From: Tragulus kanchil | Taxonomy: Eukaryota; Chordata; Mammalia; Artiodactyla; Tragulidae | Direction: 5' to 3' | DNA: 64,000 nucleotides | NCBI GenBank assembly: GCA_022376925.1 | Contig: JAIOJX010000002.1 | Span: forward strand, 41,005,501-41,069,500 | In this document: one piece after another, positions 50,180 to 62,638 of the stretch | Position numbering within the stretch: position 1 is the stretch's first letter | Layout of the letters: every line of letters starts with the position of its first letter | Notes under the pieces: model-generated | Databases searched by the model: none | Seen by the model: the letters and a program-made list of their open reading frames with translations, nothing else | Told to the model about the DNA's origin: nothing | Program-made: the position numbers and the translations under genes

Positions 50180-51190
50180 GCTTTAGGGAGATATAATTAC
50201 CATATTGTACAGTTCAACTGTGGGAGGTGTACCACGTCGTGACTTTCAGTGTTAACACGTCCACAGGACTGTGCGGCCACCACGGTCCATTTCGGAGCAT
50301 CGTTCTCGTCCACCTATTCTCATCGGTATCTATTCCTCATTTCCCCCAGCCCTTTCAGCCCTGGGCATCCACTAGTGCACCTTCTCCTCTGAATATTTGC
50401 TTGGACCTATCATACAGATAGATGATTCTTTTCACAATGAAATGCCTGTGCATTTATTGCAGGGTTCTTTCAACAATGTTTTGTAATTTGCATAGTAAAC
50501 GTTTTGTACATCTTTCATTAAATTTGTTCTCAAGCATTTTATTAATTCTGATGCTGCTGTGAAGTCGCCAACTTCCTTTTCAAATGGTTCACACCACTCA
50601 TACTTGAATACTGATCCTGTACCCAGCTTCCTCACTGACCATGTTTACTAGTTCTAGGCATGCTGCCCTGGACTCCTTAGGCTTCACTATGAACAAGATC
50701 ATGTCCTCTCAAACCAGAGATACTTTACATTCTTCCTGTCTCGTCTCCGTGCCTTGTTCTTGCCTGGTTTCCTGGTCAGACCCTCCACGCAGTGTTGAAC
50801 AGAAATGAAGAGGGTGGATGTCCTTGTGCTGCTCCTGATCTTAGGGGGACACTCATCTTTCATCATTAAGTCTGTGGGCTGTGGGGGTTTTCTAGATTTC
50901 TTGTCATGTGGAGGAAAATCCTTTCCACATCTAGTCTGTGGCATGCCTTTATCATAAAAATGTGCTGGATTTTGTCAAGTGCTTCGACTTCATCTGTAAA
51001 GCCTCTGGTGGCAGGTCCATAGACATTTATAATTCCTAGAACTTCTGAATGGGTTGACCACTTCCATAATAAAACTTCCCTTTATCTCTAGCAACATCTG
51101 TTTTAAGTCTCTTTCGTCTGATAGAGCTGCAGCCACTTCAGGCTCTTCAGGGGGGCCGTTTGCATCACACACTTTTTCCATCTTCTTAAT
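50180..51190 (-). mobile_element. Old L1 fragment (3'UTR plus ORF2), minus strand
   Basis: 50180-50400 resembles the reverse complement of an old L1 3'UTR (GATATAATTACCATATTGTA... GGCATCCACTAGT). 50430-51190 resembles antisense ORF2, with TTTTGTCAAGTGCTTCGACT near its right end. Stops occur in all frames. Confidence 0.6.
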
Positions 51191-51589
51191 TTCAATCTAC
51201 ATGAACATTTGAACGCCCTGGAGAGCCCCCAGAACCCACTGCCCCAGGCTTCCTCTCTCTGATCATAACCCTCCATCCCCTCAACTTGTTACCCATGTGA
51301 TTCCCTAGACCTGTTCTTTAATCTCAAAAGACTTCAATTTCCATCAGCTTTGTCATTTCTTTACTCTTCTCTTTAATGAATTGGTTCCTTATGGCAATAA
51401 TATATTTGCTGTTAGTTAAGAGTAGGTCTAGCCTGATGTATTAAAAGTAAAAACAATACCATAGGTGCTTGTTTCTAACTAGTAAAAAGAAAAAAGACAA
51501 CTGCAAGTTACTGAAAAAAAGGAAAAAACTGTCATCATAGAATTCTGTGCACAGCATGAGTGCCATTCAAACCAGAGTAGATGAATTGC

Positions 51590-51657
51590 ATATAGATATA
51601 GATATAGATATAGATATAGATATAGATATAGATATAGACAGATGGATAGATAGATAG
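51590..51657. repeat. (ATAGAT)n then (GATA)n microsatellite
   Basis: About eight ATAGAT units are followed by several GATA units. The minus-strand translation gives artificial Tyr-Leu or Ile-Tyr repeats. Duplicate at 52785-52852 with equal length. Confidence 0.95.
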
Positions 51658-51663
51658 AGGAGG

Positions 51664-52090
51664 AACTTTCACCAGCAAGGTGAAAGCCTGGTACACTGAG
51701 AACTGTAAAACACTGAAGAAAGAACCTGAGGAGACCACAAATAAAAGACATCTCATGTTCATGCATTACAGGATCAATACTGTTAGAAGATTCATGCTCT
51801 CCAAAGCAATCTACAGATTGAGTGCAATCCTTATCAAAATTCCATGGCATTTTTCACAGGAATAGTAAAGAAAGATTGTAAAATCTATATGGAACCTCAA
51901 AAAAACCGAAATTGCCAAAGCAATCCTGAGAAAGAAGAATAAAGCTTGAAGTGTCATACTCCTTAATTTCAAGCTATATTCTAAATGTATATTAATAGTA
52001 ATCAAAACAGCATGGCCGTGACATAAGAACAGCCACACCAGATGAAGAGTAGAGAACAGAGTCCAGAAATAAACATGTGCATATATATAT
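51664..52090 (+). mobile_element. Old L1 ORF2 fragment, plus strand
   Basis: TENCKTLKKEPEETTN...INTVRRFMLSKAIYRLSAILIKIPWHF is a decayed version of the L1 ORF2 region that reads [23 protein letters not shown] in younger elements. It is unrelated to the younger L1 at 29253. Duplicate at 52859-53285. Confidence 0.7.
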
Positions 52091-53382
52091 ATATGGTAGG
52101 TTAACTCGGGACAAAGAAACCAAGAGCATACATCGGGGAAAGAGAGTCCCTCAAGAAGTGAAGCCGTGGAGACACCTCTCATAGGCAGAACGTCCAGAGA
52201 CACCAACGCGGATGCTCCCAAAGGACTTGATGGCAGAGGAAGAGACAGGAGGCAGCTTGAACTTCTTACTCCTAGTCAAGCTAGACTGCTTGAAAGGTGA
52301 CGTGCTTCTACACACAAGAGCGTTCTATATTTTACTGAAATGTCAACAGACATATTTACACACAGCTTTTCTTCCAACATCTTCCCATTTTTCTCAGAAT
52401 GTAGATGCTCCTTTGAGGACGGGACCCAGACAGCCTCACCTGAGGCTGTCTCTTCTCTCCCTCCCCCAGCAGGAGCCTCTTTGCCCTCAGGATGCAGTCT
52501 GCTCCCCTCCACTTCTTGTTCCTTCTAGAATGCCCTTCTTCCCCTTTCCCTTCACTAAGCTGATCACTGAATCTCAGTCAGACATCACTTCAGCAGAGAA
52601 GCACTGTTAGTTAAGAGTAGGTCTAGCCTGATGTATTAAAAGTAAAAACAATACCATAGGTGCTTGTTTCTAACTAGTAAAAAGAAAAAAGACAACTGCA
52701 AGTTACTGAAAAAAAGGAAAAAACTGTCATCATAGAATTCTGTGCACAGCATGAGTGCCATTCAAACCAGAGTAGATGAATTGCATATAGATATAGATAT
52801 AGATATAGATATAGATATAGATATAGATATAGACAGATGGATAGATAGATAGAGGAGGAACTTTCACCAGCAAGGTGAAAGCCTGGTACACTGAGAACTG
52901 TAAAACACTGAAGAAAGAACCTGAGGAGACCACAAATAAAAGACATCTCATGTTCATGCATTACAGGATCAATACTGTTAGAAGATTCATGCTCTCCAAA
53001 GCAATCTACAGATTGAGTGCAATCCTTATCAAAATTCCATGGCATTTTTCACAGGAATAGTAAAGAAAGATTGTAAAATCTATATGGAACCTCAAAAAAA
53101 CCGAAATTGCCAAAGCAATCCTGAGAAAGAAGAATAAAGCTTGAAGTGTCATACTCCTTAATTTCAAGCTATATTCTAAATGTATATTAATAGTAATCAA
53201 AACAGCATGGCCGTGACATAAGAACAGCCACACCAGATGAAGAGTAGAGAACAGAGTCCAGAAATAAACATGTGCATATATATATATATGGTAGGTTAAC
53301 TCGGGACAAAGAAACCAAGAGCATACATCGGGGAAAGAGAGTCCCTCAAGAAGTGAAGCCGTGGAGACACCTCTCATAGGCA

Positions 53383-55750
53383 GAACGTCCAGAGACACCA
53401 ACGCGGATGCTCCCAAAGGACTTGATGGCAGAGGAAGAGACAGGAGGCAGCTTGAACTTCTTACTCCTAGTCAAGCTAGACTGCTTGAAAGGTGACGTGC
53501 TTCTACACACAAGAGCGTTCTATATTTTACTGAAATGTCAACAGACATATTTACACACAGCTTTTCTTCCAACATCTTCCCATTTTTCTCAGAATGTAGA
53601 TGCTCCTTTGAGGACGGGACCCAGACAGCCTCACCTGAGGCTGTCTCTTCTCTCCCTCCCCCAGCAGGAGCCTCTTTGCCCTCAGGATGCAGTCTGCTCC
53701 CCTCCACTTCTTGTTCCTTCTAGAATGCCCTTCTTCCCCTTTCCCTTCACTAAGCTGATCACTCGAATCTCAGTCAGACATCACTTCAGCAGAGAAGCAT
53801 CTCGAGTTCCAGGAAGGTCTGGTTTCCTGTCAGACAATCTCCGAGTATCCTTCACCCATCACAGCTGCGTTCCTCTGTAGCTCAGGTTTTAGGGGCAAGA
53901 CATATCACCTGCCCTCTAAACTGTACGCCCCACAAGATCAGAGCCCCGTCTGCTCCGCTCACTGAGTCCCACCCCATGTTCGCACCTGGCCTTGCACACA
54001 CTGGCCATTTAATCCACATGTGTTGAATTTTAAGGAACTAATATATCAGTCAAGTTTTCTGAAGCTCCCCCCACATACACCCTCATGTAGAATATATAAA
54101 TTCCATCCTTGAGAGTAAGAGGAGAGGGGAAATTAAATCTATCCCTGTTATTTATTACAGTGTAACAAACTATCCCAGCAACATTCAGGGCTGTAATGCC
54201 TTCATACTTAACAACCCCAGTCCTAAGAAATAGGAGTAACACTTGTATCGCCGTTTTCATCGAGAATTTGGCAGGCGTCTTGTTATGCTTGGAAGATTCC
54301 ATCAGACCAGCAATACACCAGATCGGTGGATGAGTCATGTCATAACAAGGATCCACTGTGCTGCTCAGGCTTGGCTGGGGAATGGCAGAGGTCTTGAGAG
54401 CTTATCTTGGCTCGTCGCCACTGCCCTCTTGGGTAGCACTGAAAACACCAACCTGAGAACCCAAGGCAGCAGGCGGGGAGGCAGGACCTTACTTCAAAAG
54501 CCCCAGAGTTGCTTCCACCCCAGGGGAGATGGTTCAAAACCAAACAAAAATGGGGAGCCCTGCCTCAGGCTTCTAAACGAACGTCCAGAGACACCAACGG
54601 ATGCTCCCAAAGGACTTGATGGCAGAGGAAGAGACAGGAGGCAGCTTGAACTTCTTACTCCTAGTCAAGCTAGACTGCTTGAAAGGTGACGTGCTTCTAC
54701 ACACAAGAGCGTTCTATATTTTACTGAAATGTCAACAGACATATTTACACACAGCTTTTCTTCCAACATCTTCCCATTTTTCTCAGAATGTAGATGCTCC
54801 TTTGAGGACGGGACCCAGACAGCCTCACCTGAGGCTGTCTCTTCTCTCCCTCCCCCAGCAGGAGCCTCTTTGCCCTCAGGATGCAGTCTGCTCCCCTCCA
54901 CTTCTTGTTCCTTCTAGAATGCCCTTCTTCCCCTTTCCCTTCACTAAGCTGATCACTCGAATCTCAGTCAGACATCACTTCAGCAGAGAAGCATCTCGAG
55001 TTCCAGGAAGGTCTGGTTTCCTGTCAGACAATCTCCGAGTATCCTTCACCCATCACAGCTGCGTTCCTCTGTAGCTCAGGTTTTAGGGGCAAGACATATC
55101 ACCTGCCCTCTAAACTGTACGCCCCACAAGATCAGAGCCCCGTCTGCTCCGCTCACTGAGTCCCACCCCATGTTCGCACCTGGCCTTGCACACACTGGCC
55201 ATTTAATCCACATGTGTTGAATTTTAAGGAACTAATATATCAGTCAAGTTTTCTGAAGCTCCCCCCACATACACCCTCATGTAGAATATATAAATTCCAT
55301 CCTTGAGAGTAAGAGGAGAGGGGAAATTAAATCTATCCCTGTTATTTATTACAGTGTAACAAACTATCCCAGCAACATTCAGGGCTGTAATGCCTTCATA
55401 CTTAACAACCCCAGTCCTAAGAAATAGGAGTAACACTTGTATCGCCGTTTTCATCGAGAATTTGGCAGGCGTCTTGTTATGCTTGGAAGATTCCATCAGA
55501 CCAGCAATACACCAGATCGGTGGATGAGTCATGTCATAACAAGGATCCACTGTGCTGCTCAGGCTTGGCTGGGGAATGGCAGAGGTCTTGAGAGCTTATC
55601 TTGGCTCGTCGCCACTGCCCTCTTGGGTAGCACTGAAAACACCAACCTGAGAACCCAAGGCAGCAGGCGGGGAGGCAGGACCTTACTTCAAAAAAGCCCC
55701 AGAGTTGCTTCCACCCCAGTCTGTCGGAAGATGGTTCAAAACCAAACAAA
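53383..55750. repeat. Tandem duplication, unit ~1.195 kb
   Basis: 53383-54550 is repeated at 54579-55750 (offset 1196, then 1194). As 53383-53799 is itself a duplicate of 52188-52603, this part is present three times. The linker 54551-54578 is unmatched. Confidence 0.95.
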
Positions 55751-55876
55751 AAGTAACCGAGGGTAAGCCCCAGAATCACAGCACCAGAAGGTCAACAATC
55801 GTGCTTCTAAAACAAAGTTGTCATGGCTGGATCTGTTAATGGTCAGCATGACAGTGAGGGACACAACCGCTGGCCC

Positions 55877-56063
55877 CTCAGTCATGTCTGACTCTGTGCA
55901 ACCCCATGGCCTGCAGCCCACCGGGCTCCTCTGTCCATGGTGTTCTCCAGGCAAGAACACTGGAGTGGGCGGCCATTGCCTCTCCAGGAGACCTTCTAGA
56001 CCCAGGGATGGAACCTAGGTGTCCTGCATTGCAAGCAGATTCTACACCATCCAAGCCACCCCA
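55877..56063 (-). mobile_element. Bov-tA SINE, minus strand
   Basis: Reading the minus strand from 56063: a GGGGTGGCTTGGATGGTGTA head, then the Bov-A body, ending in GACATGACTGAGG. Confidence 0.85.
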
Positions 56064-56395
56064 GAGCTCCCTTTTAAAAAAGCGTTTATAGCCAAAAAAT
56101 GATGTCATTGTTGGGGTGCTGACATTGTTAGGGTGTTGAATTGTGACCTCTAACAACAGCGGTCACCACTCATTGGACTCACGGAAGGAGCAGCACAACG
56201 CATAACATCTGGGGTCAGACCAACTAGACTTGAGTTTTGTCCACAGGACCAACAAGTGCTAACTCAGGCGGCCTGTGAGCAAAGATGGGTGCTGTCCCAA
56301 CCAACTCAGGTCCAGATTAAAGGGAGGAAGAGCAGATTCAGTGATATCCAGCACATGGTAAGCACGTAATAAAGGATGCTTCTTGTTCGTCTGCT

Positions 56396-56570
56396 CTGTG
56401 CAGAGCACTATAGTTAGCACTTCACACACGTGATCTCAAGGCCTGACAACAATGCTGAGAGATAATCACCAATATTCCCGTTTCACCAAAGAGTAAATGG
56501 GAATTAAATAATTAGCCCGAGGTCACTTGGCTAGCACGAGACATTAGTCACTATTCAAATCCAGACATAT
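56396..56570 (-). mobile_element. MIR SINE, minus strand
   Basis: CCGTTTCACCAAAGAGTAAA, GAGGTCACTTGGCTAGCACG and ATTCAAATCCAGAC match the antisense MIR core order. A plus-strand MIR 3' scrap (CACATGGTAAGCACGTAATA) lies just upstream at 56345-56385. Confidence 0.65.
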
Positions 56571-56805
56571 TGAACTTCAAAAGTTTGCCATCGTTTTTGA
56601 ACTTGAAACAGCATAATTTAATGGGCACTCAGGCTAGGTCATATTATTCTTTATTGTACCCTAAACCAAACACAATTACCCTGGTCTGCATAAGGGCTGT
56701 TATTGTCTGATTTCCAAATACGCAGAGGTCAATAAATGGTCGTTCTGCTAATATTCAGTGTAAAAGCCAGTAGACTTGAGTTAGAACAACTGCCATGTGT
56801 ATGAA

Positions 56806-56945
56806 GCCTAGTTCTCCATCTCACCATCTGTGAAATAATAAATTATACCTGTCCTAGACAGTTATTATGAGATTGAAATAAGATTCATAAATATAGTTAG
56901 TGCAATTCTTGGCTAAAGGTAGGCACCTGATTAGTGTTCATTAAA
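56806..56945 (+). mobile_element. MIR SINE, plus strand
   Basis: CTCCATCTCACCATCTGTGA followed by a TATTATGAGATTGAAATAAG-type core and a TAGGCACCTGATTAGTGTTC end fits a plus-strand MIR. Confidence 0.6.
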
Positions 56946-56998
56946 AAAAAGAATATATGTGCATATATGTGCATGTTCTTATAAGGATAGACAGTCCA

Positions 56999-57116
56999 TA
57001 AGAAAGGAGAAAGAAAGAAGAAAAGAGAACGCGCGCGAGAGAGAGAGAGAGGAAGGAAGAGAGGGAGGAAAGGATGAAGTTAGGAGAGAAGGAGGGAGGG
57101 AGAGAGGGAAGGAGAC
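56999..57116 (+). repeat. GA-rich purine tract
   Basis: About 115 bases nearly all A/G, with a CGCGCG core followed by (GA)n. It is a mirror-repeat-like tract able to form triplex DNA. Confidence 0.85.
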
Positions 57117-57924
57117 GTGCTCTCTCTGTTCAACCTGACCCTCCACCGCCAGGAGGTGCCTCCAGGTGACTGTTGGCCTCAAGGACCAGAAGCCTAGGGA
57201 AACAGACCCTAGCCCCAAGACGAGGTTTCTCAGGACAGCCCAGACCAGTGACAGCCACCCCTCACTCCCTGTCCTCTAAGGGACATAACACATCTCTAAC
57301 CCACGACTCTACAAATCAAATAAGTCATTGTTAACTCAGAACAGATTAAAACGTCAGGGTTTAAATAACGTTTGCCTGAAACTGGGACAATTACAGAAGG
57401 AGGTCAGATTCCCGCCCTGTGTGTGCAGACAGATGGGCAGTCTACAGGCCTTGTTAGAGTCAGACAGGAAAAAAGGGCGCCTTTCAGAGGCTGCCAGCAG
57501 GGGCCGCTGGGCACCCACAGATCCCGGTGCCGCAGCACGGAGCCCAAAGGCCCCCGTTCTTCTCTGACTGCAGAGTCCACAGGCACAGACGCTGGGGTCT
57601 GGGGGTCCTTGACCTTGAATGACACATTAACCGCAGGGCAGCCGCCAGACGCAAATGGTAGCTAGAAATGAGGTTCTGAATACAAGGGATTTAATACAAG
57701 CTTTCCTTGAAAGCTGCTCCCATGCTCAGCAAGGTTTTCTGTTTGGTGTTAAATGTGCCTCATTGGTGGTGCCTGTTGACCACACATCAGAGCCAGACGG
57801 ACACACACGGAACCCACGGCCGTGCGACCGGCCAGGGGGGTCCCAGACACCCAGGGAGGATGAGCCCTGACGCAATGCACAGGCCAGGCGGACAGCATGC
57901 ATCCTCGTGGTTCGTCCACTGGTC

Positions 57925-60221
57925 TTCCCTCATGTGTGCACACACAGACGCACACATACAGACACACACAGATACCCACGGTGACATCCCTAAGCAGGCT
58001 CACATGTGTGCCTGAGTTCCATCCACGTCGTCAGAGGAAAGGGACCCTCCTTGTCATGAAGCTCAGGACACCTCAGCAGAGCCCTACACGCACTCTGACT
58101 GTCTCCCCTTCTGCCTCGGGATATATATGGCCCCAAACCATTGTAAAAGAAACAAAGGAAGAGTATCAAGCATAATTTACAAACAGAGAAACCCAGGGAC
58201 CCAAGGAAACATTTGTTTCTCTTTCAGGGGCTGGTTGACTTTATCCAAGGCTGAGTTCCGCCACGAATTAGGACGACACATACATGTACATCTGTGTACA
58301 AACTCAGACACACGCAAGATCACAAGGCTGCTCACATGTTTGTCATTCAAACTTCAAAGTTTCGAATCATGACCACTTTGTTGCTATTGAAATAGTTAAG
58401 AAATTAGCTGCACTCTAATATTCTCCAGATACCACAATCAAACCAAGGACATTCCATGACCGCATATCTTCCCAGGGAGGTAATCCCGTCCCCGCCCACT
58501 CCAGGGTGATGGCGGGAACTGGAGCCAAAAGAGACGCCATGTCTCAGGAACTGGTTCTCTGCCTCAGTTGAGGCATGGTTTCTTCTGGGGCTGGAATCGC
58601 TCAGTTTCCTCAACTCAGTATCTGCCCTGCTGCGCCCACACCTGCATACAAATCTCCGTGCAAAGCGCGCAAACCGGAGCCACACTCCCAGACCTCATGC
58701 ATCTGATTTATTCCGAGTGGGCGAGGCCAGAATATGTCTTTCATATTAAGGACTGGGTCCGGGAGAAAGCCCACTGGCACAGGATGGATCCTGTGGGGAA
58801 GGGCTGGCCCTCACAAGGTCACAGACCCATTGCTTACAGAGCTGTCTACAAGTCATCTCTGTCAGCTTCTTTTGAAAACAGAGCAAAAGAGAGACTGTCT
58901 GTTAAGCTATATCAGGTCCTGTCCTCATAAACTTTGTGACAAGGAAGGAACCAGGCGACATAGGTGTCCAAGGTTCCACACTTCCCACAGGCCACAGGTA
59001 AAGTGAGGCATCCCTCTGGCAGGGCTCAGCCTCGGGAGGGTACTTTTAAGGCCCCACTTCCTCCAGAGAACTGTTCCCTCATGTGTGCACACACAGGCAC
59101 ATACAGACACACACAGATACCCACGGTGACATCCCTAAGCAGGCTCACATGTGTGCCTGAGTTCCATCCACGTCGTCAGAGGAAAGGGACCCTCCTTGTC
59201 ATGAAGCTCAGGACACCTCAGCAGAGCCCTACACGCACTCTGACTGTCTCCCTTCTGCCTCGGGATATATATGGCCCCAAACCATTGTAAAAGAAACAAA
59301 GGAAGAGTATCAAGCATAATTTACAAACAGAGAAACCCAGGGACCCAAGGAAACATTTGTTTCTCTTTCAGGGGCTGGTTGACTTTATCCAAGGCTGAGT
59401 TCCGCCACGAATTAGGACGACACATACATGTACATCTGTGTACAAACTCAGACACACGCAAGATCACAAGGCTGCTCACATGTTTGTCATTCAAACTTCA
59501 AAGTTTCGAATCATGACCACTTTGTTGCTATTGAAATAGTTAAGAAATTAGCTGCACTCTAATATTCTCCAGATACCACAATCAAACCAAGGACATTCCA
59601 TGACCGCATATCTTCCCAGGGAGGTAATCCCGTCCCCGCCCACTCCAGGGTGATGGCGGGAACTGGAGCCAAAAGAGACGCCATGTCTCAGGAACTGGTT
59701 CTCTGCCTCAGTTGAGGCATGGTTTCTTCTGGGGCTGGAATCGCTCAGTTTCCTCAACTCAGTATCTGCCCTGCTGCGCCCACACCTGCATACAAATCTC
59801 CGTGCAAAGCGCGAAAACCCGGGAGCCACACTCCCAGACCTCATGCATCTGATTTATTCCGAGTGGGCGAGGCCAGAATATGTCTTTCATATTAAGGACT
59901 GGGTCCGGGAGAAAGCCCACTGGCACAGGATGGATCCTGTGGGGAAGGGCTGGCCCTCACAAGGTCACAGACCCATTGCTTACAGAGCTGTCTACAAGTC
60001 ATCTCTGTCAGCTTCTTTTGAAAACAGAGCAAAAGAGAGACTGTCTGTTAAGCTATATCAGGTCCTGTCCTCATAAACTTTGTGACAAGGAAGGAACCAG
60101 GCGACATAGGTGTCCAAGGTTCCACACTTCCCACAGGCCACAGGTAAAGTGAGGCATCCCTCTGGCAGGGCTCAGCCTCGGGGAGGGGTACTTTTAAGGC
60201 CCCACTTCCTCCAGAGAACTG
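57925..60221. repeat. Tandem duplication, unit ~1.15 kb, head-to-tail
   Basis: 57925-59073 is repeated at 59074-60221 with no linker (offset 1149 falling to 1144-1147). The copies differ by small indels near 58110, 58666-58679 and 59037/60180. No gene is recognised inside. Confidence 0.96.
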
Positions 60222-61930
60222 AGATCTCTGGGGAGTCCAGCCAGGAGGATGGAGCTGCCTCCGAGCCATCCTTCCTCTGCCCCACAGCAGGCAGAGCTTG
60301 CTCTGTCCCCACCTTGTCCCTCCTAGGGGCACACCTGAGCCCCTCGCTGCTCCCTGGCTAGGCTGCAGGTCCAATAACATCTCAGGACAAGTGTCTTTCC
60401 ACACTGTTTCCAGGAACCTGAGCCGTCAACCCAGGACTGTTCCTTGCAGAATAAAATTCCCATTGGGAGTGTGCTGCCCAGTGACATGTGTAAGCCAGGG
60501 GCCCGTGCCTCCAGAAAGGGCTCTGTCCTGGGCAGTGACTTGAACCAGCTCCTCGCCCACAGGTTTGAGAAGACCCCCCACAGCGGCCCTTCCTGGGGGA
60601 TGGGGGTTTCCAAAGGCCCCCTCCGTCCTCCTGGCCTCCCCGCCTCACCTGGCACCGCCTTCCCCAAGGTATCTAAGGGGAACACCTGTGCCCTGGCTCA
60701 CCTGAGGCCGGCCCCTCCCACAGCCGAGCGGACCTCCCACAGGCCTGGCAGACCTGTGTGAGGACACGCCTCAGACAGGATCCGGACACCTTCCCTCGCC
60801 CAGCAGGCGCAGGGCACGTCCAGACTCTGCCCAGTGTCCACGTGGTGAGGCATCTGTAACCCAGATTGAAGGACTCTTTCCTGGGGAGTGGATGACTGCT
60901 GTTCAGCTTTTGGAGTCCATTGTTCAGATACACACACGAGCAGGTCATCTTGAGCCGTAATTACAAACAAACACCCAAAGGCCTCCGGCCTCCTCACTGT
61001 GCTGAGCAGACTCCGTGTGCAGCTGAAGGAGGAGGTCAGAGTGTTGGCATCTGGATTTTCTCAAGGGGGTCGCGTCCCTGACAAGCAGCCTCCAGCAGGA
61101 AATGGGCAGGGAGGGGCCAGGAGGGGCCGGGAGGGCTCCTGTCCCCATAAACCAGGGGCCGATCTGAGGAGCCTCACAAAACAGAAGTTCAGAAGCTTCC
61201 TCTGGGTTGTCCTGCAGTTCACAGTTTGTGGAGGAATCCGAAAATATTGTATTCTTCCTGGAGCCAACAAATGCTGCCTCTTTCAATAGAAGGTTCATCT
61301 AAATTCCTTTCTCAGGAGTTTAAACCAAACTGTTGGGGGTGTAGAATCCTTGACTTTAGCCCAGGCAGCCCGTCTCTCCTGCTCACTGCTGCCTCACCCC
61401 AAGATTAACAAGTTATGCACCAGGCATGCGCCTTCCTCTTGCAAGTCTTGACTTCACACTGGGGTTTTTTTTGGTTTTGGTTTTTTTTTTCACTTTTTTT
61501 TTTCCCCATTCCAGCACCTGTTCAGGTCAAGGGTAGGGTGGTCTGATTTCTTAATCTCTGAGCAAGAGGTGGAAAGGGAGAGAGATGCTTGAAAACAGGT
61601 AGAAATCTCATTTTTACCACAAGCTATCTTAGTGTATTTTCAGACTGTATGTCATACACAAAATCAAGGAGTTTTTGCTGGTTATGGGGCTTAAAAAGAT
61701 AACCAAGCCGTAAGGAGGATGGCACCCTTTCCTTAAATACGCCATGCTGGGCGTGCACGCAGATGACTGATGGTTTTCTACTTTATACTGAAGAAACAGC
61801 ACCACAAAGAGCAAGTCAATGTTTGAAACAATTGTCTCTAACGGCCCATTCACGCTCGTTTCCATAAAAAACCTAGCGATGACTGAAAAGACTGAAGCCC
61901 TTCTCCAAGGCCTCAGGGAGCGCATTCCAG
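60222..61930. other. Single-copy DNA upstream of SNAI2
   Basis: It is GC-rich at 60200-61200 with several overlapping chance frames, followed by a poly-T tract (about 61463-61503). No repeat family is recognised. It is the proximal upstream flank of SNAI2 and may hold regulatory elements. Confidence 0.5.
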
Positions 61931-62524
61931 GTTCCCACGACGGTGACGTTGGCCCATCCTTCCGCTCTCATCCTGAGGCGCCCGCTTCTCCCTGGACGTG
62001 GGTCCTTCGGGGACCACAAAGCGCTTCTTTCAAGCCCAGAGGTGAACATCGTGGCACGACCGCCTCATTTCCGAGGAAGCGCCCCCCGGAGCCGCCGGGA
62101 CGCAGGCGGGCCTCTGCCGGGAAGCCTGCTGCAGGCCCGCGGCTCACTCACTAGGGCTTTGTCCTTGCCGCTACCTTCCTTTTTCAAAAGCCAGGCGTGA
62201 ACCGTTCCGTCCCGTGCGAGCCAAACCTCTCCAAAGCCCCGAGGCTCCGGGAGCCCAGGGCCCGGCCTCCCCAGCCGGCGCGGAGCCCGCATCTGGAAGC
62301 CAGGCCGGGCCGACGGACCCAGCGCGCCCGGAGCACGGACGCCCGGCTCTGCGCTCAGGCAGGAAAACGTCCTCTCCCGAAAAGATCGAAGCACTTTTTT
62401 CCTCTCCACTGAAATCCGGTGCACAGCCCATTTTGAACCAGAATTATTTAGTCTGACAACAGATTCTTCCTCAGTTCACAGCTGTCCCAGAGGGAGGAGC
62501 TGAAATTTGAACCTCTGGGCTGTG

Positions 62525-62529
62525 ATTGG
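62525..62529 (-). promoter_or_regulatory. SNAI2: Inverted CCAAT box
   Basis: ATTGG in the context GTGATTGGACC, 153-157 bases before the start codon; fits an NF-Y site in a TATA-poor promoter. Confidence 0.5.
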
Positions 62530-62622
62530 ACCCTTCTCGCAAAAGAGAGGAAAAAAAGGCCTCCCCGCCGCCACCGCGGGCTCAGTCCGCGAGGAGCCCG
62601 CGACCTGGCGGCGCCGCGCGCG

Positions 62623-62628
62623 CACCTG
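62623..62628 (+). promoter_or_regulatory. SNAI2: Snail-type E-box CACCTG in promoter/5'UTR
   Basis: CACCTG (CAGGTG on the other strand) is the preferred binding site of Snail/Slug zinc fingers. It lies 54 bases before the start codon, so direct autoregulation is plausible. Confidence 0.5.
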
Positions 62629-62638
62629 CGGGGCCGAG

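Larger units (their letters stand above)
46382..51408. other. Single-copy intergenic DNA
   Basis: It is the second long stretch without ~1.1 kb duplications. It begins very AT-rich (46382-46800), has a GC-richer part at 48900-49800 and contains L1 relics (48215-48410, 50180-51190) and a Bov-A scrap (48421-48465). No exon is recognised. Confidence 0.5.
51409..53799. repeat. Tandem duplication, unit 1195 bp, exact head-to-tail
   Basis: 51409-52603 is repeated at 52604-53799 with no linker. The hexanucleotide microsatellite has the same length in both copies. A single C insertion (53764) is the main difference. Confidence 0.96.
55751..57924. other. Single-copy intergenic DNA with SINE, MIR and GA tract
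   Basis: It contains the Bov-tA element at 55877-56063, MIR relics at 56345-56945 and a purine tract at 56999-57116. No exon is recognised. Confidence 0.5.

Noticed and set aside
51590..51640. CRISPR-like short repeats
   Set aside because: Units are six bases without spacers; the genome is mammalian.
51535..51762. Membrane-like protein with Tyr-Ile/Tyr-Leu repeats
   Set aside because: It is the translation of the ATAGAT microsatellite.
1..60221. A satellite or gene-family array with a 1.1 kb unit
   Set aside because: Successive units have unrelated sequence; only their length and pairwise duplication are alike.
61819..62456. Proline/arginine-rich frames in the SNAI2 promoter
   Set aside because: Overlapping frames on both strands are typical for CpG-rich DNA; no homology or splice support.
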